In this document: positions 27,675-34,874 of the stretch, piece after piece
How the letters are laid out: the number at the start of each line of letters is the position of its first letter
Position numbering within the stretch: the stretch's first letter is position 1
Assembly (NCBI GenBank): GCA_002492465.1
Contig: DKYT01000019.1
Coordinates: 58,817-122,816 of the forward strand
Direction: 5' to 3'
Origin: Lachnospiraceae bacterium UBA7093
GTDB taxonomy: Bacteria; Bacillota; Clostridia; Lachnospirales; Lachnospiraceae
Length of the DNA: 64,000 nt
The notes under the pieces: generated by a model
What the model was told of the DNA's origin: nothing
The model's database searches: none
What the model saw: the letters and a program-made list of their open reading frames with translations, nothing else
Position numbers and translations under genes: made by a program

Positions 27675-29153
27675 ATGGAAGAAAAGAAGAAACGCCGTCA
27701 GGAGGCATACCGCCCTCAATTTCATTATACCGCCCGGGAATATATCATAAACGATCCCAACGGTCTGGTTTATTATGAAGGGGAATATCATCTGATGCAT
27801 CAGTATAATGTAGATAATCAAATTTACTGGGGACATGGGGTAAGCAGAGATCTTCTCCACTGGAAGCGCCTGCCCCCGGCATTGGCGCCGGACGAGATCG
27901 GTCAAATATGGTCGGGAAGCGCCGTGGTAGACTGGAACAACTCCAGCGGTTTGCAGGAAGGAGAAGAAAAGGCGCTTGTTGCGCTTTTTACCTACAATGA
28001 GCACGTGGATGTGCGGCAGAGCCAGGGACTGGCATACAGCTGCGACCGGGGCAGGTCATGGCATAAATACAAGGATAATCCTGTTTTAATTCCGGAAGAA
28101 GGAAAAGGAAAGGATTTTCGGGACCCTAAGGTTTTTTGGTATGCGCCGCTTTCCTGTTGGATTATGGCGCTTGCCTGCTTTGACCGGATTGCATTTTATA
28201 GCTCTTCTAATTTGATTCAATGGGAGTTTTCCGGAGAATTTGGGCAGGGGGAAGGAAGTCATGGAGGCGTATGGGAATGTCCCGACCTGTTTGAGCTTCC
28301 CGTGGAAGGCGAAAAGGAAAGGACAAAATGGGTTCTCACCGTCAGCGTTAATAAGGGAGCGCCTGCAGGGGGAACCGGGATGCAGTATTTTGTAGGGGAG
28401 TTTAACGGGAAAACCTTTTTGAATGAAAACCCTCCGGAGCAGGTTTTATGGATGGATTATGGCAAAGACTTTTATGCCGGGGTTACCTGGAATGATATTC
28501 CAAAAGAAGATGGAAGACGGCTGATGATAGGATGGAGCGACAACTGGCTATACCGCGATGCGCTGCCTACGTTTCCTTTTAAGGGACAGCTTTCCTTTGT
28601 GCGGGAGCTTTCTTTAAGGCAGACAGAAGAGAGGATTAGAATATATCAGCAGCCTGTGGGGGAACTGGAAAATGGCAGAATTTTAAAGTCCTGTAAAACA
28701 AAGCATATGTTAAAGGAAGAGGAAAAGCTTCCGTTTCGGTTTTTTGCTTTGGATTTTTCCTGCAAATTTGAGACATCGGATTCTAAAAAGGGAAAGGTTG
28801 AAATTCGGCTGTCCAGCAGCGAAAAGGAGTTTGTAAAAATCGGATATGATTTTCAAAAGGAGCTGCTTTATGTAGACCGGCGGTACTCCGGGTTAAACCC
28901 TCATAAAGAATTTCTGGGCGCTTATGAAGCGCCTGTAAGGGGATGCGAGGGAAAAATAGATTTGCGGATTTTAGTGGATGTGTCCCAGATAGAAGTTTTT
29001 GCAAAGGAGGGGGAGGCGGTTATGACAAATCTGTTTTTTCCTGAAAATTATGACCGTGGATATGAGATCAGCGTTCATGCTGACGGCGCTTCTGGCGTTG
29101 TTGCAGGGTATGAGGCATGGGAAATTTCCATTTCTTTGGCAGATCCATTGTAA
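27675..29153 (+). CDS. Glycoside hydrolase family 32 (sucrose / fructo-oligosaccharide beta-fructosidase)
   Basis: Predicted cytoplasmic beta-fructosidase, 492 residues, cleaving fructose from sucrose or fructans. The GH32 catalytic triad can be placed: nucleophile Asp27 in the NDPNG motif, the transition-state stabiliser in FRDPKVFW, and the acid/base Glu in WECPDLF. The five-bladed catalytic domain spans about residues 17-330, followed by a C-terminal beta-sandwich. No signal peptide, so it works on imported oligosaccharides delivered by the ABC transporter. AGGAGAG precedes the ATG. Confidence 0.92.
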   Translation: MEEKKKRRQEAYRPQFHYTAREYIINDPNGLVYYEGEYHLMHQYNVDNQIYWGHGVSRDLLHWKRLPPALAPDEIGQIWSGSAVVDWNNSSGLQEGEEKALVALFTYNEHVDVRQSQGLAYSCDRGRSWHKYKDNPVLIPEEGKGKDFRDPKVFWYAPLSCWIMALACFDRIAFYSSSNLIQWEFSGEFGQGEGSHGGVWECPDLFELPVEGEKERTKWVLTVSVNKGAPAGGTGMQYFVGEFNGKTFLNENPPEQVLWMDYGKDFYAGVTWNDIPKEDGRRLMIGWSDNWLYRDALPTFPFKGQLSFVRELSLRQTEERIRIYQQPVGELENGRILKSCKTKHMLKEEEKLPFRFFALDFSCKFETSDSKKGKVEIRLSSSEKEFVKIGYDFQKELLYVDRRYSGLNPHKEFLGAYEAPVRGCEGKIDLRILVDVSQIEVFAKEGEAVMTNLFFPENYDRGYEISVHADGASGVVAGYEAWEISISLADPL

Positions 29154-29224
29154 AGGTTTTTGTTGCGGCTTTGCCGGAACGCAGATATAATAATTGTGAA
29201 GTAATTTATGAACGAGGTGCAGTT

Positions 29225-29953
29225 TTGGATATTTCAAAAGTATTGAAAAAGCAAAAGAAATATGAAGCTTTAAAGGACAGCCTTCCCAAAATGACGGTTG
29301 CATCTTATGAAACAGCTTTTGAGGTGGAGTATACCCATAATTCTACAGCTATTGAAGGAAATACGCTGACCTTAATGGAAACGAAGGTGGTTCTGGAGGA
29401 TGGTATCGCAATCGGCGGAAAGTCTCTTCGGGAAATTTATGAGGTGGTAAATCATAAAAAGGCATATGGGTATGTGAAGGATTGTATTAAAAAAGGGCTT
29501 GCTTTAGAGGAGAATATTGTAAAGGATATCCATGCGCTGCTTATGGAAAATATTCTTACCGGAGGAATTTACCGAAGAGAAGAGGTGGTGATCAGCGGCG
29601 CAAGCCATACGCCGCCTGCCGGAAATGAAATGTATGACCAAGTGAAAAATTTCTATACAGAGCTTTTGCAAAAAGATGATTTAAATGGCATTGAGCTTGC
29701 CGCGTGGACTCACGCTGAGTTTGTAAGGATCCATCCATTTTTAGATGGCAACGGCAGGACTTCCCGCTTGCTTATGAACTACCAATTGATGGCGAAAGGA
29801 TTTCTTTCCGTCTCGATTGCCAAAGAGGACAGGCTGGAATATTACAATGCACTGGATAAATATGCCGCACAGGGGGAACTGAAGGAATTTACAGATATGA
29901 TAGCTGCATTGGAGGAAAAACAGCTAGACAGGTATTTGGCTCATAAAAATTAA
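29225..29953 (+). CDS. Fic family protein (class II, with N-terminal inhibitory motif)
   Basis: Predicted AMP-transferase of the Fic/DOC fold, which transfers AMP (or another nucleotide moiety) to hydroxyl groups of target proteins. The catalytic motif HPFLDGNGRTSR is complete. The auto-inhibitory motif STAIEG (S/T-x-x-x-E-G/N) lies N-terminal to it, as in class II Fic proteins. The TTG at 29225 is my preferred start because GAGGTG lies just upstream. The open frame extends to 29117, overlapping the GH32 gene, but there is no ribosome site there. No antitoxin partner is visible. A terminator follows 16 bases after the stop. Confidence 0.8.
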   Translation: MDISKVLKKQKKYEALKDSLPKMTVASYETAFEVEYTHNSTAIEGNTLTLMETKVVLEDGIAIGGKSLREIYEVVNHKKAYGYVKDCIKKGLALEENIVKDIHALLMENILTGGIYRREEVVISGASHTPPAGNEMYDQVKNFYTELLQKDDLNGIELAAWTHAEFVRIHPFLDGNGRTSRLLMNYQLMAKGFLSVSIAKEDRLEYYNALDKYAAQGELKEFTDMIAALEEKQLDRYLAHKN

Positions 29954-29969
29954 TCACAAAAAAGACAAG

Positions 29970-30020
29970 AAAAACCGTGGAAAATCACGCGTATCAATGC
30001 GTTGATTTCCACGGTTTTTT
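29970..30020. terminator. Strong bidirectional terminator after the Fic gene
   Basis: AAAAACCGTGGAAA (29970-29983) pairs with TTTCCACGGTTTTT (30006-30019), and inner bases ATCACGC/GCGTTGAT extend the stem with one bulge. T-rich on both sides. A related 49-base sequence occurs at 63289-63337. Confidence 0.85.
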
Positions 30021-30159
30021 GCGTCCAATAAGCCGGCTCGCAAAGCGTGTCGGCGTTTGGTGGCTTTCTTTTTCAGCTTTACCAAAGGACTTCCAAAGAA
30101 TATGCAAGTAAACAACGGATGCCAGGCTCTGCCAGTCATCCTTATGTTAAATAAAAATA

Positions 30160-30184
30160 TCGCAGAATTGACCATTCTGCGAAA
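30160..30184 (+). repeat. Palindromic site L, inverted copy of site R (recombinase core-type site?)
   Basis: Arms CGCAGAAT and ATTCTGCG flank the asymmetric centre TGACC. The 25 bases from T30160 to A30184 are the exact reverse complement of 31597-31621 on the other side of the recombinase gene. Paired short arms around a 5-7-base asymmetric centre is the usual geometry of a tyrosine-recombinase crossover site. It could also form a hairpin, but no T-tract follows, so a terminator is unlikely. Confidence 0.75.
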
Positions 30185-30359
30185 CAAGAATTAGAACATA
30201 AAACATGGCTTACCTGCTATATTTTATGCTTTTCAATATATTCTATCGACATTCATTATACAAAACTTAATGCCATTCGTCAATTTAGGGCGATAGAATT
30301 AATGGAATTTCATATGAATTCTGTGAAATTTTATGTACAAGGAGGTTTTGGTAAATTTT

Positions 30360-30380
30360 TAGTGGTCAAAATTTGGTCAG
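30360..30380 (+). repeat. TGGTCA direct repeat pair, left (possible recombinase arm-binding site)
   Basis: TAGTGGTCAAAA at 30360-30371 recurs at 31533-31544. Each copy is followed within about 10 bases by a second TGGTC word. The left copy lies just upstream of the recombinase ribosome site, so protein binding there could also auto-regulate the gene. Confidence 0.5.
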
Positions 30381-30394
30381 CAGGAGGAAAAAAC

Positions 30395-31510
30395 ATGCCG
30401 AAAACAGGAAGCAACATACGCAGACGTTCCGACGGACGCTGGGAGGGAAGGTATAAATACCTGACCCCTGAAAAAATCTTTAAAATGAGATCGGTCTATG
30501 GAAAGACCTACAGGGAAGTTAAAAAAAAGATGGAACTGCTTATCGTTGAGCAGAATGAAAACATTCAGCAGATGGCTGATAAACGCGCAGGCAGTTACCT
30601 GACGTTTGGGGAAGTGTCAGGGAAATGGCTGTCTTCGGTAGAAAAGACAAAGAAATATTCTACTTATGTGAAATACCGGGGAATCTGTGAAAAACATCTG
30701 GAAATTCTAAAGGAGGTCAGAATGAATGAGATTTCCGGCGCACTTTTGAATGAAAAGATTTTTTGGGATAAAGAAAGTATGTATACGCAAAATTTGAAAC
30801 ATACGGTCATACAGATCGTGAACCAGGTCATACGGTTCAGTAATGATATCCACAGTTGCCATATCCCTTTGCTTGCTAACCGCGGGGACCGGGAAAAGGG
30901 AAAGAAAATAAAAATTATCAACCAGGCAGGGCAGACGGCGCTGCTCCGCTACCTGTCTGTGGATACAGATAGCTTCAAAACAGGCATTTGCCTTTGCCAT
31001 GCGACCGGGCTGCGGCTGGGAGAAATATGCTCGCTGAAATGGGAGGATATAGATTTTGATCAGCGGATTATCCATATAAACCGGACGATCCAGCGAATTG
31101 CCGTTACCGGAGGCGATACAAAAACAGCGCTTATGGAATCCTCGCCCAAAAGTGCTTTTTCCATGCGGGAGATACCGGTTTCTAGTCATATTATACGTAT
31201 TTTAGGCGGATTGGAACACACCGGGGAGTACGTAATCGGAGGAAAAAAGCCTGTAGAACCCCGCACCTATGAAAACCGTTTTAAGCGATATGCAGAAAAA
31301 GCCGGGATTGGGACATGTAATTTCCATATGCTGCGCCATACCTTTGCGACCAACTGCATTGAAAACGGCATGGATGCAAAAACGCTGAGTGAGATCCTTG
31401 GGCATGCCAATGTGCAAATTACGCTAAACCGTTATGTGCATCCAACCATTGAGAGCAAGCGTAATCAGATGGAAAAAATGGATGACTATTATGGGAATGT
31501 CATAAAGTAA
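30395..31510 (+). CDS. Tyrosine recombinase / phage-type integrase with AP2-like arm-binding domain
   Basis: Site-specific recombinase of about 371 residues. The N-terminal part (RRRSDGRWEGRYKY, SVYGKTYREVKKKM) is the three-stranded arm-DNA-binding domain of Tn916/ICE-type integrases, then a SAM-like core-binding domain (about 70-150). The catalytic domain has Arg in ATGLRLGEICSLKWEDI, HMLRHTFATNC (H-x-x-R), LGHANVQITLNRYVH and the nucleophilic Tyr in NRYVH. Both ends are complete. The ATG at 30395 follows CAGGAGGAAAAAAC; an ATG at 30302 has a poor context. No Xis-like small gene is visible. It sits between inverted palindromes, upstream of the dead TnpB gene. Confidence 0.92.
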   Translation: MPKTGSNIRRRSDGRWEGRYKYLTPEKIFKMRSVYGKTYREVKKKMELLIVEQNENIQQMADKRAGSYLTFGEVSGKWLSSVEKTKKYSTYVKYRGICEKHLEILKEVRMNEISGALLNEKIFWDKESMYTQNLKHTVIQIVNQVIRFSNDIHSCHIPLLANRGDREKGKKIKIINQAGQTALLRYLSVDTDSFKTGICLCHATGLRLGEICSLKWEDIDFDQRIIHINRTIQRIAVTGGDTKTALMESSPKSAFSMREIPVSSHIIRILGGLEHTGEYVIGGKKPVEPRTYENRFKRYAEKAGIGTCNFHMLRHTFATNCIENGMDAKTLSEILGHANVQITLNRYVHPTIESKRNQMEKMDDYYGNVIK

Positions 31511-31532
31511 AAGTTGTCTATTAAGATTTTTA

Positions 31533-31555
31533 TAGTGGTCAAAAAAATGGTCTGA
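31533..31555 (+). repeat. TGGTCA direct repeat pair, right (possible recombinase arm-binding site)
   Basis: TAGTGGTCAAAA at 31533-31544 matches 30360-30371 and is followed by ATGGTCTGAG. It lies 22 bases after the recombinase stop. Confidence 0.5.
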
Positions 31556-31596
31556 GATGTGGATAAATCTCTTGTTTCCTAAAGGTTTGAGAGATT

Positions 31597-31621
31597 TTTC
31601 GCAGAATGGTCAATTCTGCGA
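31597..31621 (-). repeat. Palindromic site R, inverted copy of site L
   Basis: Exact 25-base reverse complement of 30160-30184: arms CGCAGAAT / ATTCTGCG around GGTCA. It lies 87 bases after the recombinase stop and 100 bases before the TnpB-like gene, so rearrangement here would change what lies upstream of that gene. Confidence 0.75.
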
Positions 31622-31720
31622 AACGGATTACCATGCGGTTAAAGTATTGATTTATAGTTTGCCAAAGAAGCGCTGATTATACATTGCAGGAATGCAAAGA
31701 TTTTTTAAGGGGTCAGGTTA

Positions 31721-33067
31721 ATGCCGGGAGAAACGCTTACAAAGACAATCACACAGCATACCGGAGAACTTGATCAGGAGACACTTTCCTTCTTGTATGG
31801 AATTGCAGAGGACTATGCAAAGGTCAGGAACGCTGTGTATCAGAGGTATTCCGGCATCCGCCATGTAAATCAACTCACGCCTGTGTACGGTATTTTAAAT
31901 GAAATGCGAAGCTGCGGTTTAAGAGAGCAGTTAAACCTGCCGGTCGTCTATTATGAGCTTGCAGTCGCGGATGCGGTGTCGGACATTAAAACCAGATGGG
32001 CAGTCCTGAAGAAGAAGCTTAACGGACTTGTGACGGAAAATGAAAGTCTGAGCGCTGATGAAAAGATGTATATCCGTACCGTTCTGAAAATAAACAGCAC
32101 TTTTTCGGCAATTTTAAACAGAGAACCGTATGAGCTGCCGGACAATGCAAAGGATTTAAGGCTTGACACGGACAGGCTGAACAACAGGATCCGGAGGATG
32201 GTGAGGAAATACCTCACAGAACCCAAAACCGAATATACACGGCTTTTCAGGGTGTCCCCTAATGGTTACCGTTACAAGGACGGAGGAATTTACCTCGTCA
32301 GCAGGATACCGAGGCATCGGGTGTTCATTCCGCTGAAAAACCATGAGCGGTACGACAGACAGATTTTATTTATGCTTGAAGAAAACAGCGCGACGCTGCA
32401 TATTCCGGTGGAGGCACGGATTAAAACCCATGAAGATTACACGAACACTGTATTTATGCATATCGGAAACAGAGTAATGTTTACCCTGGCAGACGGCACC
32501 GTCTATGGGGAAGGGTTGGAGCAGATGGTATTTCCTGAGACGTTGCGTTTAGACAAAAAAAATCAGGAACATGGGAGGCTGCGCAGGGAAGCGGAAAATT
32601 ACAGGGCAGAGGGCTTGGATGATAAGGCGGAAGCCATAGAGAGAAATAACCTGGGCAGACAGAAATATAGCAGCAGGAAAGCAAGAGAACGTGCCAACAC
32701 GGTTCGCTATATCAATACGGAGATTAACCGGATGCTCCGGGAGGAGAAACCCGCACGTATTGTCATCCCCAGCCGGGTATTGAAAAAATGTACAAAGCAT
32801 TATTCAAGGACAGTAAACCTGAAGCTGACACGGAGCTTTCAGGGCTTTATCAGGGAGAGGCTTGCGTTCAAGTGCCGTCTCAATTCCGTGGAGATTGTTG
32901 AGGTTAACTCCAAGGGAACAGGAAGTCTGTGCGCAGACTGCGGTACAGAGGGAAAATGCTGGAAGGACGAGTTCGTCTGTGAGCATTGCGGCAGTCATAC
33001 CACGGCTGCCTTAAACGCTGCAAAAAATGTGGAGAAAAAGTATAAAGAGATGTGCCATCCTGATTAA
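31721..33067 (+). CDS. TnpB-family protein with apparently inactivated RuvC nuclease (TldR-like candidate)
   Basis: A 448-residue protein of the IS200/IS605 TnpB (Cas12-ancestor) family. The N-terminal region to about 230 matches the REC/wedge part. The C-terminal half carries the RuvC fold and the zinc ribbon with Cys404, Cys407, Cys420 and Cys423. In active TnpBs the first RuvC motif is I-D-x-G; here it is MHIG with His247. The second motif normally has an E in an IVxE segment; here IVIPS (349-351). The third normally has D in D-x-N-A-A; here TTAALNAA (427-434). All three catalytic acids thus seem lost while the fold is kept. No tnpA gene and no IS ends were found. ATG follows AAGGGG. Known nuclease-dead TnpBs (TldR) act as RNA-guided repressors; that role here is inferred. 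Confidence 0.85.
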   Translation: MPGETLTKTITQHTGELDQETLSFLYGIAEDYAKVRNAVYQRYSGIRHVNQLTPVYGILNEMRSCGLREQLNLPVVYYELAVADAVSDIKTRWAVLKKKLNGLVTENESLSADEKMYIRTVLKINSTFSAILNREPYELPDNAKDLRLDTDRLNNRIRRMVRKYLTEPKTEYTRLFRVSPNGYRYKDGGIYLVSRIPRHRVFIPLKNHERYDRQILFMLEENSATLHIPVEARIKTHEDYTNTVFMHIGNRVMFTLADGTVYGEGLEQMVFPETLRLDKKNQEHGRLRREAENYRAEGLDDKAEAIERNNLGRQKYSSRKARERANTVRYINTEINRMLREEKPARIVIPSRVLKKCTKHYSRTVNLKLTRSFQGFIRERLAFKCRLNSVEIVEVNSKGTGSLCADCGTEGKCWKDEFVCEHCGSHTTAALNAAKNVEKKYKEMCHPD

Positions 33068-33085
33068 TCCACCAAACCAGAGAAT

Positions 33086-33105
33086 AAGCGGATAACAATC
33101 CGTTT
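33086..33105 (+). terminator. Short hairpin with T-tract after the TnpB-like gene
   Basis: AAGCGGAT pairs with ATCCGTTTT across an AACA loop, 19 bases after the stop. It could end the TnpB-like message or form the first stem of the structured RNA that follows. Confidence 0.5.
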
Positions 33106-33480
33106 TACCCGGCAAATGCCCGATTGCAGGCATTCAGACAGGGATCGCTGGAAAAGGGTGTGTTGATGATAGAAAATGACGCTGCAGACAGTGGGCAGCG
33201 CCGGCAAAAAGTCGGCATTAACTGGGTAGAAAAGGGACTTGCTCCCTTTTGCCTTCGCGTATGCCAGGACCGTGGCCTTACACGGAGCGAAGCAAGGCTG
33301 AATCCGCGAGATTGCGAAATGCAATTCGCCGGATAGGTTTTGCATGCACCTATAAAAAGGTGCTGCGATAATGCGTATGATGATAAAACGACGGATCAAT
33401 GGTAATTCCTAATAATTTGCAGGGCGCTTCATGCTCCGGCGTTTAACAATCACCTGAAATTGTTACAGGGAAAGGCGAAA
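33106..33480 (+). ncRNA. Structured non-coding RNA candidate (guide/omega-RNA-like or leader RNA)
   Basis: No gene fits here, but consecutive complementary stems do. They are AAAAGGGA (33230-33237) with TCCCTTTT (33243-33250); an outer helix CTTCGC (33253-33258) with GCGAAG (33287-33292) enclosing CCGTG (33270-33274) with CACGG (33281-33285); and a long hairpin 33302-33334 built from ATCCG, CGA, ATTGC paired with GCAAT, TCG, CGGAT around GAAAT, with one bulge per side. Other short stems occur at 33117-33132 and 33200-33216. Position directly 3' of a TnpB-family gene matches that of omega-RNAs, whose guide lies at the 3' end. Alternatively it is a long regulatory leader of the gene at 33483. 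Ends and strand are inferred; no known family was recognised. Confidence 0.5.
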
Positions 33481-33482
33481 AA

Positions 33483-34844
33483 GTGTTGCGTGTAAAGCGT
33501 TATAAAAAGAAAGAACTTTTGGAAAGCGTGTCTACGCTGGCAAGGACAAATGACGCAATTGTAAAATTGATAAAAGCAAATCCGGAAGGCGTGATGGAAA
33601 TCCTTGCTTCCTGCCAGGAAACTGCAATTCTGACAGGAACCTATATAGAAGGCATGGGTGAAAAATATGCCTATCTTGTAAAGCTTTTAGAGGACTATTG
33701 TGAGAACCTGTTTCAAATGAGCGAATCCATTCAGGACGAAGGGCAGTGCCGCAGGATAACAAAAAGGATACAAAAGCAGCTGAACCAAATCCTGCATGGC
33801 GTAACCTGTGATCTGCCTGACGACAGGAAAGAAGTTGTGTTCCTGCCGTATAAAGCGAGCATGTGGGACTCCCTTGAGAGCGTATGGAAGGCAATGGATG
33901 CGGACGAGAACACGGACGCATATGTGATTCCTATTCCATATTTTGACAAGAACCCGGACGGCACATTTAAAGAGGAGCACTATGAGGGAGATCAGTATCC
34001 GGCTTATGTGCCCGTGACAAAATATGATGCGTATGATTTTGAGGCGAGGAAACCGGATGTGATCTATATCCATAACGGATATGACGACTGCAATATTGTC
34101 ACCAGCGTACATCCATATTTTTATTCAGAAAATCTGAAGAATTATACGGACTGCCTTACTTACATTCCGTATTTCGTGCTTGCAGAGCCAGACCCGGAGA
34201 ATGAAGATATGATAAAAAATATCGAGCATTTCTGCATCATACCGGCGGTTTTCCATGCAGACAGGATAATCCTCCAGTCAGAGGCAATGAAGCAGGTCTA
34301 TGTTAAAGCGCTTATGGATGCCACAGGCGATCACAGCAGCGCCGCCAAAAAGTATTGGGACAGTAAAATTGAGGGGACAGGTTCCCCGAAGTTTGACAGG
34401 CTGGCACATACCAAGCGGGAGGACGTGGAAATTCCAAAGGAGTGGCTTTGCATTATCAACAAGCCGGATGGTACGCCGAAAAAGATTATCCTATATAACA
34501 ACAGCATCAGTGCGTTGCTCTTACATAATGAAAAAATGATAACAAAAATGAAATGGGTTTTTGAAACTTTTAAGGAGAACAGGGACGAGATTGCCTTATT
34601 ATGGAGACCGCATCCGCTGATAGAAAGCACCCTGACGAGTATGCGCCCACAGCTTTGGGAAGCCTATCAGGCTATCCGCGACAAATATCTTGCGGAAGGC
34701 TGGGGGATTTATGACGACACGACTGACATTGGCAGGGCGATTGTGGTAAGCGATGCGTATTATGGAGATCCCAGCAGCGTGGTGCAGATGTATGAAATGA
34801 CTGGGAAACCAATTATGCTGCAGAATGTAGAAATAGTATATTGA
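33483..34844 (+). CDS. CDP-glycerol glycerophosphotransferase-like protein
   Basis: Predicted cytoplasmic or peripheral transferase of 453 residues. The C-terminal ~250 residues resemble the CDP-glycerol:poly(glycerophosphate) glycerophosphotransferase/GT-B fold: VVFLPYKASMWDSLESVW, then a late SDAYYGDPSSVVQMYEMTGKPIM, matching the family's terminal nucleotide-binding stretch. The N-terminal ~110 residues are helical and of unknown role. It starts with GTG at 33483 after GGGAAAGG; a TTG codon follows directly. It opens the surface-glycan locus just after the structured RNA. With the CDP-pentitol genes at 55071-57577, it could transfer a polyol phosphate to a glycan or protein (inference). Confidence 0.65.
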   Translation: MLRVKRYKKKELLESVSTLARTNDAIVKLIKANPEGVMEILASCQETAILTGTYIEGMGEKYAYLVKLLEDYCENLFQMSESIQDEGQCRRITKRIQKQLNQILHGVTCDLPDDRKEVVFLPYKASMWDSLESVWKAMDADENTDAYVIPIPYFDKNPDGTFKEEHYEGDQYPAYVPVTKYDAYDFEARKPDVIYIHNGYDDCNIVTSVHPYFYSENLKNYTDCLTYIPYFVLAEPDPENEDMIKNIEHFCIIPAVFHADRIILQSEAMKQVYVKALMDATGDHSSAAKKYWDSKIEGTGSPKFDRLAHTKREDVEIPKEWLCIINKPDGTPKKIILYNNSISALLLHNEKMITKMKWVFETFKENRDEIALLWRPHPLIESTLTSMRPQLWEAYQAIRDKYLAEGWGIYDDTTDIGRAIVVSDAYYGDPSSVVQMYEMTGKPIMLQNVEIVY

Positions 34845-34874
34845 CGAACCAAAATAGTTTACAGGAGGTATCAA

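Larger units (their letters stand above)
29954..30394. other. Non-coding region between the Fic gene and the recombinase gene
   Basis: Holds the terminator at 29970-30020, the palindromic site at 30160-30184, a 9-bp inverted repeat ATTCTATCG (30240-30248) / CGATAGAAT (30291-30299), and the TGGTCA pair at 30360-30380. A minus-strand open frame (29954-30187) covers the terminator and the palindrome, has no family resemblance, and is not called. No clear sigma-A promoter was found for the recombinase. Confidence 0.6.
30160..31621. mobile_element. Candidate invertible or mobile recombinase cassette
   Basis: A 1.46-kb segment bounded by the two palindromic 25-bp sites and carrying only a tyrosine recombinase gene with TGGTCA-type repeats on each side of it. 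By centre sequence (TGACC on the left, GGTCA on the right) the sites are inverted, which predicts inversion rather than excision. Because the arms are palindromic and GAAAC follows both sites in direct orientation, the sites also align directly with three centre mismatches, so orientation rests on the five central bases. Proposed from architecture alone. Confidence 0.4.

Noticed and set aside
30160..30184. Palindrome as a simple terminator
   Set aside because: Stem of 8 bp is followed by GAAAC rather than a T-tract, and an exact inverted copy flanks the recombinase gene.
29954..30187. 77-codon minus-strand open frame
   Set aside because: It overlaps the terminator and the palindromic site, has no ribosome site and no recognisable family.
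31721..33067. Ordinary IS200/IS605 transposon
   Set aside because: No tnpA gene, no recognisable left or right ends, and the RuvC catalytic residues are missing. The gene is intact, which argues for selection for another role.
33124..33336. 70-codon plus-strand open frame downstream of the TnpB-like gene
   Set aside because: No ribosome site, and it spans several strong RNA stems. The same region is open on the minus strand. The pattern is explained better by structured RNA.
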